This document shows, one piece after another, positions 27,881 through 36,970 of a DNA stretch of 64,000 nucleotides. Location of the stretch: contig NZ_JAPWDU010000003.1 in NCBI RefSeq assembly GCF_027257155.1, positions 496,001 to 560,000 of the forward strand. The letters are read 5' to 3'. The position numbers and the translations under genes were made by a program. The notes under the pieces were generated by a model. The model made no database searches and was not told the origin of the DNA. It was given only the letters and a program-made list of their open reading frames with translations. Every line of letters begins with the position of its first letter. The first letter of the stretch is position 1. Origin of the DNA: Cerasicoccus sp. TK19100. GTDB taxonomy: Bacteria > Verrucomicrobiota > Verrucomicrobiia > Opitutales > Cerasicoccaceae.

Positions 27881-28999
27881 TTACTTCACCAGGATCCGCA
27901 CGGGTTCGCCCGGGGTGGGATTGGTGGGTGGGGCCATTGGCTGGCCGATGAAGTTGCCGTTGTGCCACAGGCCGGATATGGGCGTTTTGCCGGACGCTGG
28001 GTTGAAGATCAGCGTGCCTTCGCCCTCGAAAACGCCATTGGCAAACGAGCCCACATAACGGTCGCCATCGGGAAATTCGTAAACGCCCTCGCCGTGCGGT
28101 AGCCCGCGCTCGAAGTCGCCGTTGTAGCGCGCGGTGGTCGGGTATTCGATGGAGCCCTTGCCGTGAGGGAGGTTGTCAACGAAGTTGCCGTGAAATTCGC
28201 GTCCATCTGCGTAGAGAATTTTGCCGTAGCCATGGCGTTGGTTATCGCGGAATTCGCCACGGTAGATGTTGCCCTCGGCGTCGGTTAGCTCGCCTTGGCC
28301 GTGCCATTTACCGTTGAGAAATTCGCCAATGTAGCTCGCGCCGTCTTCGGTGGTTTGCTTGCCCGGGCCCAAAGCGCGCCCCTGCACGAAACGCGCTTCC
28401 AGACGCCCGCCGTTGGGCCCCGTAATGACCGCCTCACCCTGAGTGACGCCGCGGTCGAACTGTCCTTCGATACGTGTGCCGTCTTCGTAAATGAGTACGC
28501 CTTTGCCGGCGATTTCGTCGTCGTAGAATTGGCCTTTGTATTCGCCCATGCCGTCGCGAATGTAGCTGCCATGGCCGGACTTTTTGCCGTCCACCCAGTC
28601 GCCATCATAATACTCGCGATCGGAGCGGAAGACGCCGCGGCCATGAAATTTACCGGCGCGAAAGGTGCCTTCATACATTTCTCCGGAGGGGCGGCGGCGT
28701 TTGCCCTGGCCATCGAGTAAGCCGTTTTTAAACTGTCCTTCCTCCCGCGTGCCATCGGCGTGGATGAACAGGCCCTTGCCCTCAATGAGCCCGTGGTGAA
28801 ACTGGCCTTCGTAAAAACCTCCATGTCGCCAGGTGAGCTTGCCTTGGCCGTGAAAAAGCCCGTTTTTAAATTCCCCTTGGTAGCGCGAACTGTCGGGAAG
28901 TTGCGCCGTGCCGGTTCCGCTCTGCGGATGTTCGGAGCAAGCGGCGACGAACAGCGCAAGCGCGGCGAGGATCAGGCAAATGACGGCGTTTCTCGGCAC
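27881..28999 (-). CDS. MORN-repeat lipoprotein
   Basis: 372 aa. Signal peptide MPRNAVICLILAALALFVAAC ends in a lipobox, so it is lipid-anchored. The rest is about 13 MORN repeats with the pattern Y-x-G-x-F-x-x-G-x-x-H-G-x-G (for example RYNGDFERGLPHGEGVYEF). MORN arrays form extended beta-solenoids that bind lipids or proteins; bacterial roles are mostly unassigned. It is flanked by two inverted copies of a 70-bp repeat (27801 and 29118). Confidence 0.85.
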   Translation of the reverse strand: MPRNAVICLILAALALFVAACSEHPQSGTGTAQLPDSSRYQGEFKNGLFHGQGKLTWRHGGFYEGQFHHGLIEGKGLFIHADGTREEGQFKNGLLDGQGKRRRPSGEMYEGTFRAGKFHGRGVFRSDREYYDGDWVDGKKSGHGSYIRDGMGEYKGQFYDDEIAGKGVLIYEDGTRIEGQFDRGVTQGEAVITGPNGGRLEARFVQGRALGPGKQTTEDGASYIGEFLNGKWHGQGELTDAEGNIYRGEFRDNQRHGYGKILYADGREFHGNFVDNLPHGKGSIEYPTTARYNGDFERGLPHGEGVYEFPDGDRYVGSFANGVFEGEGTLIFNPASGKTPISGLWHNGNFIGQPMAPPTNPTPGEPVRILVK

Positions 29000-29065
29000 A
29001 GATTAACAGCATGCCAGAAAATAATGGAAACGCCAGTGCGCGCTGCGGGATTTTTTGAAGGGCCA

Positions 29066-29227
29066 GGCGCAGTTCCGCTGAGTGGGGCAAGCCGTATCGC
29101 CGGAGTGGTTCGTTGGCGGTTGGCTTTAGCCATCCGCCTAATTGGCAAGGTCTACATGTCGGCCTCTGAAGAGACCGACCTACGCCACTCCACCGTGGCG
29201 GCTTGTCCCGCTCAGCGGGACTGCGCC
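29066..29227. repeat. Imperfect inverted-repeat element in 29000-29293
   Basis: GCGCAGTTCCGCTGAGTGGG near 29067 is mirrored by the complementary stretch ending near 29227 (CCCGCTCAGCGGGACTGCGC). The right arm itself forms a GTCCCGC-TCA-GCGGGAC hairpin. Repeat B lies inside. The 294-bp gap between the MORN gene and the NtrC-type gene therefore holds only palindromes. Confidence 0.6.
29118..29187 (-). repeat. GTAG-foot repeat B (70 bp)
   Basis: Read on the minus strand it begins TGGCGTAGGTCGGTCTCT and ends GCCAACC, with a GTCGG...CCGAC hairpin after the GTAG foot. Inverted partner of the copy at 27801. Confidence 0.7.
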
Positions 29228-29251
29228 CTACCTCAGACAGTTGGATTGGCC

Positions 29252-29270
29252 ATTTGCGCAATGCGCAAAT
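29252..29270. repeat. ATTTGCGC-AAT-GCGCAAAT palindrome
   Basis: Perfect 8-bp arms, symmetric on both strands. It could be a protein-binding site or part of the termination region of the NtrC-type gene. Confidence 0.5.
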
Positions 29271-29278
29271 CTATCGGT

Positions 29279-29293
29279 CCAGCCGGAGGCTGG
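29279..29293 (-). terminator. Hairpin directly after the NtrC-type stop
   Basis: CCAGCC-GGA-GGCTGG lies immediately after the stop codon (minus strand) and is the same 15-mer found at 50210-50224 after another gene. No U tract follows. Confidence 0.4.
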
Positions 29294-30817
29294 TTAGACT
29301 TTGAGGTCGAGGGATTCGATGCGTTTGCGGAGGGTGGCGCGGGTGATGCCGAGCAGCTTCGCCGTCTTGACCTGGTTACCGTCGAATTCCTTGAGCGCAC
29401 GGATGATCATTTCGCGTTCGATTTCGCTGAGGATGCTTTCATCGAACTGGTCGCGAAGGATTTTATAAAGTGTGTCGCAGGCTTCGCCAATGGTGCCGGC
29501 GGGGGCGGCAGAGACCGGCGCGGCGATGGGCTCCGCGGTTGTCGGCGCAGGCGCTGCGGCAACCGGCATGGGCGCGGGCGTTTTGCCTTCTGCCTTGGTC
29601 GACGCCTGGTTGGAAGCGGTCGCGGCATCTCCGAATTTGCCCAGGAGCTCGTCGGGCAGGTCCTTGCGCAGGATCGCCTCACCACCGGCGACAACGGCGC
29701 TGCGGTAAACGAGGTTTTCCAGCTCGCGAACGTTGCCCGGCCAGTCGTAGGCCGTCATGATCGCCATGGCGTCACTGGAGAATCGCTTGGCGCGCGTCTT
29801 GCGGTTGCGGCCCAGCTTTTGCAGGACGAAGTCCACCAGCGAGGGGATGTCTTCCTTGCGCTCGCGGAGGGAGGGCAGGCGCAGGCGGACGACGTTCAAG
29901 CGGTAATAAAGGTCTTCGCGGAACTCGCCTTCTTCGACGAGCTTTTCGAGGTCCTTGTTCGTCGCGGCGATCAGGCGGACGTCCACTTTGATCGTTTCGT
30001 TGCCGCCGACGCGCTGGATCTCACCCTCTTGGGTGGCGCGGAGAATCTTGGTCTGCGTGGTCAGCGACATGTCGCCGATTTCGTCGAGGAAAATGGTGCC
30101 GCCGTCGCACAGCTCGAACTTACCCCGGCGCTGGGTGGTGGCACCGGTGAAGGAGCCCTTCTCGTGGCCGAACAGCTCGGACTCGATCAGGTTTTCCGGA
30201 ATCGCCGCGCAGTTGACCGCGATGAACGGCCGGCCGTTACGCAAGCTGTGCTGATAAATGCAGCGCGCGACGAGCTCTTTGCCCGTGCCGCTTTCGCCGG
30301 TGATCATCACCGTCACATCGCTTGCAGCGACCTGGCCGATGATTTTAAATACTTCCTGCATTGCCTCGGACGTGCCGACGATGCCTTCGCGGTAGTCCTC
30401 GCTGTTGAGCGTGGGCTCGTATTCGTCCTTGGACTCGTGGAGGTCGGCGTAGGCGGCGAACGCCTTTTCGATCAGGCCAAGGATCTTGGCGATGTCGAAC
30501 GGCTTGATGATGTAATCAAACGCGCCGAACTTCATGGCCTCGATCGCCGTCTGCGTCGTGCCAAAGGCGGTCATCAGGATGACCATCGAGTCCGGGCTGG
30601 AAGTGCGCAGGTGTTGCAGCGTTTCGATGCCCGTTATGCCGCCCATACGGTTGTCGAGCAGGATGACCGACGGCTTCTCTTTTTCAGCGACTTTCAGGCC
30701 TTCCTCTCCGGATGAAGCCTGGATGATGCGGTAGCCGCGCGCCGAGAGCACGCGTTCGAGCGAGTAGCGAAGGCCCTCGTCGTCATCGATAACCAATATG
30801 GACTGTTCTTCGGACAT
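29294..30817 (-). CDS. NtrC-type sigma-54 response regulator
   Basis: 507 aa from the ATG at 30817. Receiver domain with phosphoacceptor D55 ([10 protein letters not shown]) and the DDD acidic pocket near residue 11; AAA+ domain with Walker A GESGTGK (174-180) and the sigma-54 contact loop GSFTGA (221-226); C-terminal Fis-type helix-turn-helix ([20 protein letters not shown]). A long Ala/Pro linker joins the AAA+ and DNA-binding parts. It activates sigma-54 promoters. No partner histidine kinase is adjacent, and it diverges from the protease gene. Confidence 0.92.
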   Translation of the reverse strand: MSEEQSILVIDDDEGLRYSLERVLSARGYRIIQASSGEEGLKVAEKEKPSVILLDNRMGGITGIETLQHLRTSSPDSMVILMTAFGTTQTAIEAMKFGAFDYIIKPFDIAKILGLIEKAFAAYADLHESKDEYEPTLNSEDYREGIVGTSEAMQEVFKIIGQVAASDVTVMITGESGTGKELVARCIYQHSLRNGRPFIAVNCAAIPENLIESELFGHEKGSFTGATTQRRGKFELCDGGTIFLDEIGDMSLTTQTKILRATQEGEIQRVGGNETIKVDVRLIAATNKDLEKLVEEGEFREDLYYRLNVVRLRLPSLRERKEDIPSLVDFVLQKLGRNRKTRAKRFSSDAMAIMTAYDWPGNVRELENLVYRSAVVAGGEAILRKDLPDELLGKFGDAATASNQASTKAEGKTPAPMPVAAAPAPTTAEPIAAPVSAAPAGTIGEACDTLYKILRDQFDESILSEIEREMIIRALKEFDGNQVKTAKLLGITRATLRKRIESLDLKV

Positions 30818-30902
30818 AGTTTGCAGTTCTCCCCAAACGGCGCGCTTTCCCTTGCGCGCAGTTTGTATGCAACTAACGTAGAGCTGAATTGTCGAAGCGC
30901 AA

Positions 30903-31874
30903 GTGTCTAACACATCGTGGAAAATTGGCCGTTTGTTCGGCATTCAGCTGGAAATTCATTTCACGTTTTTCCTCCTGCTGGGTTTTTATATATACGTCGG
31001 CCATCAGGCGATTGGCTGGCGGGGTTCGCTGACGCTGGGTATCATGATCGTGCTGGTCTTTGTATCGGTGGCGCTGCACGAGCTGGGCCACTGCCTGACG
31101 GCGCAGCGCTACGGCATCAAGGTGCCGCGCATTGTGTTCATGGCCATTGGCGGCATGGCGCAGATGGGCAGCATCCCGCGCGACCCGCGCAAAGAAATGA
31201 TCATCACCATCAACGGCCCGTTGGTAAACTTCGCCATCGCGGCAATCCTCTTCGTGGTGCTGTGCATCACTTACAGAGATGTGGGCTACGTGGCCGAAGG
31301 AAGCGTTAACTTGCTGCGCAAATACTTTACCGACGACTACGTGCGTTCGCCGTACAACCCGTGGTCGCTCAGTTGGGTGAGCTTTGCCTGGGGGCTGCTC
31401 GGGTGGAACATCGCGATGGGCCTCTTTAACTTACTGCCGATCTTTCCGATGGACGGCGGGCGCCTGCTCCGCGCCGCGCTGGCCAAGAAGTTTAACTACC
31501 TGCAAGCCTCCAAGATCGCCGCGACTGCGGCCAAGGTGATCGCCGCGGTGCTCATCGCGTGGGCGCTGCTGGTGTCGCAGCATTACCTGCTGGCGGTGCT
31601 GCTGGTGTTTATCTGGATCGGGGGCGACGAGGAGCTGAAGTATGTCGCCGTCATCGAGCAATACGTGGGCAAGACGGTGAGCGATGTCATGGTCGATCCG
31701 CCGAAGCTGCCCGACAATACCCCGATGTCCAAGCACGCGCTGCAGGCGCATTGGCTGGTGGACGACCATACAGCGGAAATTTTCTCCAGCGCCGCCGCGT
31801 TCCCCGTCCACGCCGAGGGCGAGCTGGTGGGTGTCGTTTACCCGGACCTGCTCTGGGAAAAAGCCGGGCATTGA
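30903..31874 (+). CDS. Site-2 protease-type M50 metalloprotease
   Basis: Membrane zinc protease for intramembrane cleavage. The zinc site HELGH (about residues 60-64) lies in the second membrane segment, and [12 protein letters not shown] carries the third ligand and the family PDG motif. Several hydrophobic segments; a C-terminal cytoplasmic part with no CBS domain that I can identify. It starts with GTG at 30903, 85 bases from the divergent regulator start, so the two share a short promoter region. The substrate is unknown. Confidence 0.85.
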   Translation: MSNTSWKIGRLFGIQLEIHFTFFLLLGFYIYVGHQAIGWRGSLTLGIMIVLVFVSVALHELGHCLTAQRYGIKVPRIVFMAIGGMAQMGSIPRDPRKEMIITINGPLVNFAIAAILFVVLCITYRDVGYVAEGSVNLLRKYFTDDYVRSPYNPWSLSWVSFAWGLLGWNIAMGLFNLLPIFPMDGGRLLRAALAKKFNYLQASKIAATAAKVIAAVLIAWALLVSQHYLLAVLLVFIWIGGDEELKYVAVIEQYVGKTVSDVMVDPPKLPDNTPMSKHALQAHWLVDDHTAEIFSSAAAFPVHAEGELVGVVYPDLLWEKAGH

Positions 31875-31923
31875 TTTTTCAGAAACAGTTGATTAACTGC
31901 ACGAAACTTTAACCAAATCTACC

Positions 31924-32346
31924 ATGCCCTCTATTGTTCAACCTTACGTCTTTTTTAACGGCCGCTGTGACGAGGCCCTCAAGTTTTACGAAGCCGCGAT
32001 CGACGCCAAGATCGACTACGTCATGCGCTTCAACGAAAGCCCGGAACCCGTGCCCGCTGAGCAAGTCCCGGCGGACTTCGATGACAAGATTATGCACTGC
32101 AGCTTCAAGGTCGGCGACTGCGTGATCATGGCCTCCGACGGCTGCGAGGAAGGCGTCGATTTCAAAGGCTTCAGCCTGTCCATCACCGTCGAAGACAAAG
32201 CCACCGCACATCGCTACTTCAACGCCCTCGCCGAAGGCGGCAAAGTAGAAATGCCGATGGGCAAGACTTTCTGGTCCCCCTGCTTCGGCATGGTCACCGA
32301 CCAGTTCGGCATGAGCTGGATGATCGGCCTGGCCGGGGAGATGTAG
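31924..32346 (+). CDS. VOC/PhnB-like protein
   Basis: 140 aa of the glyoxalase/VOC superfamily, PhnB (demethylubiquinone methyltransferase-like) group. Typical YVFFNGRCDEALKFYEAA at the N-terminus, VGDCVIMASDG in the middle, and FGMSWMIGL at the end. Family members bind varied small molecules and often lack a known reaction; no specific function can be given. Confidence 0.85.
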   Translation: MPSIVQPYVFFNGRCDEALKFYEAAIDAKIDYVMRFNESPEPVPAEQVPADFDDKIMHCSFKVGDCVIMASDGCEEGVDFKGFSLSITVEDKATAHRYFNALAEGGKVEMPMGKTFWSPCFGMVTDQFGMSWMIGLAGEM

Positions 32347-32387
32347 TTTGAGTCGACAATCGCGAATTGCTGCGTTACATTTTTCCT

Positions 32388-32573
32388 ATGAGTGTTAAAG
32401 AAATGGCCATGGAAACGATCTCTCACCTGCCGGAGGACGTTAGCTGGGAGGTTGTCAAGGAACGCATTGACTTCATGGCTGCCATTGAACGAGGCATGCA
32501 GGAGCTGGATGCTGGGCAAGGAGTTCCGATTGAAGATGTAGAAAACGATCTTCGGGAATGGCTTTCAAAGTAA
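32388..32573 (+). CDS. Antitoxin of a type II TA pair
   Basis: 61 aa from the ATG at 32388. MAMETISHLPEDVSWEVVKERIDFMAAIERGMQEL has the compact helical pattern of short RelB/Phd-like antitoxins; [12 protein letters not shown] near the end would wrap the toxin. It overlaps the toxin gene by 16 bases, the normal order antitoxin then toxin. Confidence 0.75.
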   Translation: MSVKEMAMETISHLPEDVSWEVVKERIDFMAAIERGMQELDAGQGVPIEDVENDLREWLSK

Positions 32574-32857
32574 TCGTTGCGCCATCGGCTCGGCAAGATC
32601 TCAGTCTGATCATTGAGTATATTGCTCAACGTGATCCAGCTGCGGCCGAGCGCATTGGTTTATCGATCATCTCCACGATTAAAAGGATCGGAGAATTCCC
32701 GAGAATTGGGCGTATCGTTCCTGAATTTGGGTGGGACACGATTCGCGAGATCGTATTCAAGAACTATCGACTCATCTATCGAATCAAGGATGAGGAAATG
32801 AAGATTGAAGTAGTCCGCATCTGGCACGCCAAACGCGGACATCCGTTAATCCCTTAA
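32558..32857 (+). CDS. RelE/ParE-family toxin
   Basis: 99 aa. The ParE/RelE fold is shown by the N-terminal [23 protein letters not shown], central [14 protein letters not shown], and the C-terminal [12 protein letters not shown] and [10 protein letters not shown] segments. ParE members poison gyrase and RelE members cut mRNA; the sequence resembles the ParE side more, but this is not decisive. Overlaps the antitoxin. Confidence 0.88.
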   Translation: MAFKVIVAPSARQDLSLIIEYIAQRDPAAAERIGLSIISTIKRIGEFPRIGRIVPEFGWDTIREIVFKNYRLIYRIKDEEMKIEVVRIWHAKRGHPLIP

Positions 32858-34000
32858 TCCTCCAACTGCACTTCCTTGTTGCGGTGGCGGGGGCAGCCGG
32901 CGCGGAGCCAGCCGTTGACGAATGGGTCGAGGTCGCCGTCCATGACTGCTTGCACGTTACCGGTTTCGACGCCGGTGCGCAGGTCCTTGACCATTTGGTA
33001 GGGCTGGAAAACGTAACTGCGGATCTGGTTGCCCCAGCCGATCTGGCCTTTTTCGCCGTAGAACTTTTCCATCTCCTGCCGCTTTTCGTCGAGCTTGAGT
33101 TCGTAGAGCTTCGACTTGAGCTGACGCATGGCCTGGTCCTTGTTTTTGTGCTGAGAGCGCTGGCTCTGGCAATACACGACAATGTTCGTCGGCAAGTGGG
33201 TAATGCGGATCGCGGACTCCGTCTTGTTGACGTGTTGGCCACCGGCACCGCTGGCGCGTTGGGTGTCGATGCGCAGCTCGTCCGGCGGGATGTCCAGATC
33301 GATGTCGTCATCGACTTCCGCAACCACGTCCACCGCGCAGAACGAAGTGTGGCGGCGGCTGTTGGAGTCAAACGGCGAGATGCGCACCAGGCGGTGAACG
33401 CCGCGCTCGGCCTTGGTGTAGCCGTAAGCGTTGACGCCTTCAAAGCGCAAGCTGACGCTGGAAATGCCGGCTTCTTCACCCTGTTGCAGGTCGAGAACTT
33501 CGACTTTCCAGCCGCGGTTTTCGGCCCAGCGCGAATACATGCGGTAGAGCATGTCGGCCCAGTCGCAGCTTTCGGTGCCGCCGGCACCGGCTTGCACGGA
33601 AAGAATGGCGCTGTTGCCGTCCATCGGGCCAGTCAGGAATGAGCCGATTTCGAGGTCGTCGATTTGGCTGTAAAGCGCCTTGGTCGACTTCTCAATTTCG
33701 GCCATGTATTCCGCGCCCTCTTCCTCGTCGGCTTCCTCCACTAGCTCGACCATCGCATTGAGGTCGTCCACCAGCGGTTTGAACTTGGTAATGTCCTCAA
33801 TGGCGGCCTTGCACTGGTTGCTCTCGCCAATGACTTTTTGCGCGGCCTTCTGGTCGTCCCAGAAGCTCGGCTCGCTCATTTTTTCTTCGAGCTCGCCAAT
33901 GCGTTTTTGCTTACCCGCGACGTCAAAGATACCTCCAAAGATGCCCCGCGCGGCGGGTGATTTCTTCGATCTGGGAACGGACTTCGGGCTCAATTTGCAT
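32854..34000 (-). CDS. prfB: Peptide chain release factor 2 (programmed frameshift)
   Basis: Recognises UGA and UAA and releases the polypeptide. The first 25 codons (from ATG at 34000) end in CTT-TGA; a +1 shift there reads CTT-GAC and continues as [13 protein letters not shown]. The catalytic GGQ lies in [13 protein letters not shown], and [13 protein letters not shown] is in the codon-recognition part. Full length about 381 aa. The stop overlaps the toxin gene stop by four bases (convergent). A frame-blind start further upstream (34023) is not the real start. Confidence 0.95.
33921..33940 (-). promoter_or_regulatory. prfB +1 frameshift site
   Basis: On the coding strand: CTTTGGAGGTATCTTTGACG. 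The GGAGG acts as the Shine-Dalgarno-like stimulator three bases before the slippery CTT, followed by the in-frame TGA and C. RF2 shortage at the UGA favours the shift, giving autoregulation. Matches the known bacterial prfB pattern. Confidence 0.92.
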
Positions 34001-34077
34001 GGCGTGAAAAGAAGAGCCAGCACCGCGTGTTTTGCAAGCAGGAATGTTGGCGGTGGGGATCTGGCCGCATTGCAAAT

Positions 34078-34160
34078 CGTAGCATAGGCGTCCCGCCTGT
34101 GGCCTACTCAATCATTTATTAAATCGTCGTTCAGGGTACAGGCGCGACGCCTATGCTACG
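34078..34160. repeat. Inverted pair of GTAG-foot REP sequences
   Basis: CGTAGCATAGGCGTCCCGCC at 34078 and its inverted partner ending in CGCCTATGCTACG at 34160, about 35 bases apart (BIME arrangement). GTAG lies at the foot of a GCATAGGCG/CGCCTGTGC hairpin. Related copies are at 62854, 63541 and 63593. It fills the 182-bp gap between the rhomboid gene and prfB. Confidence 0.8.
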
Positions 34161-34182
34161 GCCATGTTAGATGAAAAATGCT

Positions 34183-35142
34183 CTAGCCATTCATCGCCAC
34201 CGTCACGCCCCAGCCGATTGCGATCAGTGCGAGCGGTAGCGCGAGCATGGGTTTGGATTTGCCCAGATCCGGCCAGCGGCGTTGCAGCCAGAAGCCTACT
34301 GCACCCAACGGCACGCCGGCGGCAAAGCCCCACACGTGCGCGAGCACATCGGTGTTGCCGCCGCTGAACCCCGTCAGCAAAAGAATGACTATCCCGGCGC
34401 CGAGTGGGATGGCACGGTGCTTGAGGCTTGCGCGCTCGGCGGGGGAGAATTTACCCGCCATCGCGTGGCCCACCAGCATGCCCAGTGCGCCGAAGATCGC
34501 CGTGGAGGCTCCGAGCGAGCCGTGGTATTCCGGCCAGTAGAACCAGGCGTTGAGCACGTTGCCAATGTAGCCGCTGAGCACGAACAGGGTCCACCCGAGG
34601 CCCGCGCCAAAGATGCGGTTGATCAAAAACCCGAAGCACACGCCGGAGACGAGGTTGGCGATCAGGTGGTCGATGCCGCCATGCAGGGTGAGCGCAGTCA
34701 TCGGCAGTTGCCATTGGCCGTCGCCAAAAATCCGGGTATTCACGCTCACGCCCAGTTCCGTGAAGCGCGGCCAGCGCGACTGTGCCGCGAAGAGTGCGAT
34801 GATCACCAAAGAGTAGCCCACAAGGCTCAGGGGCGAGGCGGGCTTGTCCGACGGCAGGGCGGTCAGCGGGCGTGGCGGCCAGTTTTTGTTTTCGCGCTGA
34901 TACTTGCCGAGCTGGTCGTAAATGTCGTCCTTGTGTGCCTCGTCGATCCAGAGGTAGTAGCCGCCTTCGTCGCCGGGCACGAGCTCGTAGCTCAGGCGCA
35001 TGGAGAGGATGACGAGGCCGTGGTCCTTCGCACGCTTGGGCGAGGTGTAGGGGCCGATGGCAAACACCCCCGGCGGCGGCGCAGGTTGCGGTTCATGAAT
35101 CTGGTCGGCGGAATCGGCCACGGGATTCACAGGAAAATGCAT
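34183..35142 (-). CDS. Rhomboid intramembrane serine protease
   Basis: 319 aa from the ATG at 35142. Six or so hydrophobic segments; the catalytic Ser lies in GASTAIFGALG and the partner His in LAHVWGFAAGVP, the rhomboid pair. The N-terminal soluble region (about 1-95, with LSYELVPGDEGGYYLWIDE) is outside the core. The long ORF start further upstream is rejected because it overlaps the divergent gene. Its targets are unknown. Confidence 0.82.
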   Translation of the reverse strand: MHFPVNPVADSADQIHEPQPAPPPGVFAIGPYTSPKRAKDHGLVILSMRLSYELVPGDEGGYYLWIDEAHKDDIYDQLGKYQRENKNWPPRPLTALPSDKPASPLSLVGYSLVIIALFAAQSRWPRFTELGVSVNTRIFGDGQWQLPMTALTLHGGIDHLIANLVSGVCFGFLINRIFGAGLGWTLFVLSGYIGNVLNAWFYWPEYHGSLGASTAIFGALGMLVGHAMAGKFSPAERASLKHRAIPLGAGIVILLLTGFSGGNTDVLAHVWGFAAGVPLGAVGFWLQRRWPDLGKSKPMLALPLALIAIGWGVTVAMNG

Positions 35143-35194
35143 TGCGACTGCCGTGGAAAGCTTCAAACTGGCCTCAACCGCAAACAACCACGCC

Positions 35195-35701
35195 ATGAGC
35201 CTATCCGCACCTGATTCCGTCAATCCGACCGCCGAAGCCGCCACCTTGCTGGACCGTATCGAGGGTGCTGTGGCTGCCGGGGGGGATCGCCCGTCGTGGG
35301 ATGAGTATTTTATGGCGACGGCCTTGCTGATCTCGTCGCGTTCGTCGTGCGAGCGCCTGCACGTGGGCGCGGTGATGGTGTCCGCCGGGGCGCATCCCAA
35401 CCGTATCATTGCGGCGGGCTACAATGGCTTTTTGCCGGGCCATCCGCACCAGTCCCGCGTTCGGGACGACCACGAGCAGGGCACCGTCCACGCCGAGCAA
35501 AACGCCGTGGCCGATGCCGCGCGCCGGGGCATTTCCGTGCAAGGGGCGACGGCCTACGTCACCCATTTCCCGTGTATTAACTGCGCAAAGATTTTGTTGT
35601 CGGCGGGCATTGCGTGCATCAAGTATCGGCACGATTACAAAAACGACCCGATTGCGCTGGAGCTGATGCGCGAAGCTGGCGTCGAAGTGATAAAATTATA
35701 A
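35195..35701 (+). CDS. dCMP deaminase (ComEB type)
   Basis: Converts dCMP to dUMP for thymidylate synthesis. Zinc motifs HAEQNAVADAARR (His and catalytic Glu) and PCINCAK (two Cys) are intact. The ATG at 35195 gives 168 aa; an in-frame ATG at 35153 lies only 11 bases from the divergent rhomboid start and was not chosen. It is followed after three bases by a GspG-like gene. Confidence 0.9.
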   Translation: MSLSAPDSVNPTAEAATLLDRIEGAVAAGGDRPSWDEYFMATALLISSRSSCERLHVGAVMVSAGAHPNRIIAAGYNGFLPGHPHQSRVRDDHEQGTVHAEQNAVADAARRGISVQGATAYVTHFPCINCAKILLSAGIACIKYRHDYKNDPIALELMREAGVEVIKL

Positions 35702-35704
35702 ACA

Positions 35705-36331
35705 ATGAAGCGAACCCCTTTTTACCTGATGGCGCTGGCTGGCGCGGTCTCCCTGTTGGCGAATGACTCAATCGACGGGCCGCCGCCCGCTGCCGAGACT
35801 GCCGCGGAGGCCCCCGCACCGCAGCCGCACATTGGCCGCTTTCAACTGAGCGAAGCCGGTAATTTTCAATTGGTCATCGATACCGCCACCGGCCGCGTGT
35901 GGCAGGTAAACCGCAAGATGGGCGAAGTCACGATGAGCCCCGTCCACTACGAGCATGCCGACGAGGCCAAGACGCCGCTGCCGGACTACACCCCGCCGCC
36001 CAAGCAAAAGTGGAGCCCCGTGCCGCTGGACCCCGAAGTCGAGGCCGAGCGTCAGGCCACGGCACAAAAATTTGTCAACGAGACCATCCATGCCTCGATC
36101 ATGACCTATGCGACGCAGGTCGGGCAGTTCCCAGGCAGCTTGGCGCAACTGGCGACCAACCTCGGCCGCAGTCCGCGCTGGCAGGGCCCTTACATCAACG
36201 AAACGCTGATCGATCCGTGGGGCAACCGCTACCAGTATGTCTTCCCCGGCGTGAACAACCCCGACACCTACGACGTGTGGTCGCTTGGCCCGGATGGCGT
36301 CATGAGCACCGACGACATCGGCAACTGGTGA
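35705..36331 (+). CDS. Exported protein with GspG C-terminal domain
   Basis: 208 aa with a signal-peptide-like start (MKRTPFYLMALAGAVSLLA) rather than the pilin N-terminal helix. Residues about 45-75 (FQLSEAGNFQLVIDTATGRVWQV) form a small beta segment, and about 125-208 match the GspG globular domain: GQFPGSLAQL, DPWGNRYQYVFPG and the terminal DGVMSTDDIGNW. The gspDEF genes are 30 kb away. Function unknown; it could be a soluble pseudopilin relative or a structural mimic. Confidence 0.65.
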   Translation: MKRTPFYLMALAGAVSLLANDSIDGPPPAAETAAEAPAPQPHIGRFQLSEAGNFQLVIDTATGRVWQVNRKMGEVTMSPVHYEHADEAKTPLPDYTPPPKQKWSPVPLDPEVEAERQATAQKFVNETIHASIMTYATQVGQFPGSLAQLATNLGRSPRWQGPYINETLIDPWGNRYQYVFPGVNNPDTYDVWSLGPDGVMSTDDIGNW

Positions 36332-36396
36332 GCGGCTGGCAAAACGCCGTTTTCACTGGCAATCGGCAGGGATGCGCGTAGCTTAAACTTGTGAAG

Positions 36397-36960
36397 ATGA
36401 GTGATTCCAAGGCCGATTTCGCCGACTTGTCGGGGCAGTTGTTAATCTCGCACCCGTCCTTGCTCGATCCGAATTTCCGCCACACCGTTGTGCTGATCTC
36501 CGCTCATACGGACGACGACGGCGCGCTCGGAGTCATCATCAACCGCCCGCTGGGCGTCACGCTCGGGGAGAAAAATGACGACTTCACTTTCGGCCCCTTG
36601 TCCGATGTGCCGATCTACGAAGGCGGCCCCGTGCAGACCGATCAGGTAATCCTCGCCGCCTGGTGCTGGGACGACGATTCCCGCGTGTTCCGCCTCCACT
36701 TTGGCCTGAGCGAAGAGGCCGCGCGCGAGATGAAGCTCGCCGACGAAGATGCTGAGATCCGCGCCTTCCTCGGCTACTCCGGCTGGTCGCAGGGCCAGGT
36801 GGAGCACGAGCTGGAGCAAAACGCCTGGCTCGTCAGCCCCGTCACCGAAACGCTGACGGCGGAGGAGTCCGGCGAAGAGCTTTGGAAGACTTACTTGCAT
36901 CGCTTGCGCCCGGAACTGGGATTCCTCGCCGACGCGCCGGACGATCCGTCGCTTAATTAA
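36397..36960 (+). CDS. YqgE/AlgH family protein
   Basis: 187 aa, DUF179 family. Characteristic GQLLISHPSLLDPNFRHTVV, ALGVIINRPLG and GGPVQTDQV segments. The ATG at 36397 was used; a GTG six bases upstream (36391) is possible. Members are linked to gene regulation or RNA processing in some bacteria, but no activity is assigned. Follows the GspG-like gene after 65 bases. Confidence 0.9.
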   Translation: MSDSKADFADLSGQLLISHPSLLDPNFRHTVVLISAHTDDDGALGVIINRPLGVTLGEKNDDFTFGPLSDVPIYEGGPVQTDQVILAAWCWDDDSRVFRLHFGLSEEAAREMKLADEDAEIRAFLGYSGWSQGQVEHELEQNAWLVSPVTETLTAEESGEELWKTYLHRLRPELGFLADAPDDPSLN

Positions 36961-36970
36961 TTTCTCCCGT

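Noticed and set aside
35143-35409. Upstream extension of the rhomboid gene
   Set aside because: It overlaps the divergent dCMP deaminase start and is low in helical content; no family likeness.
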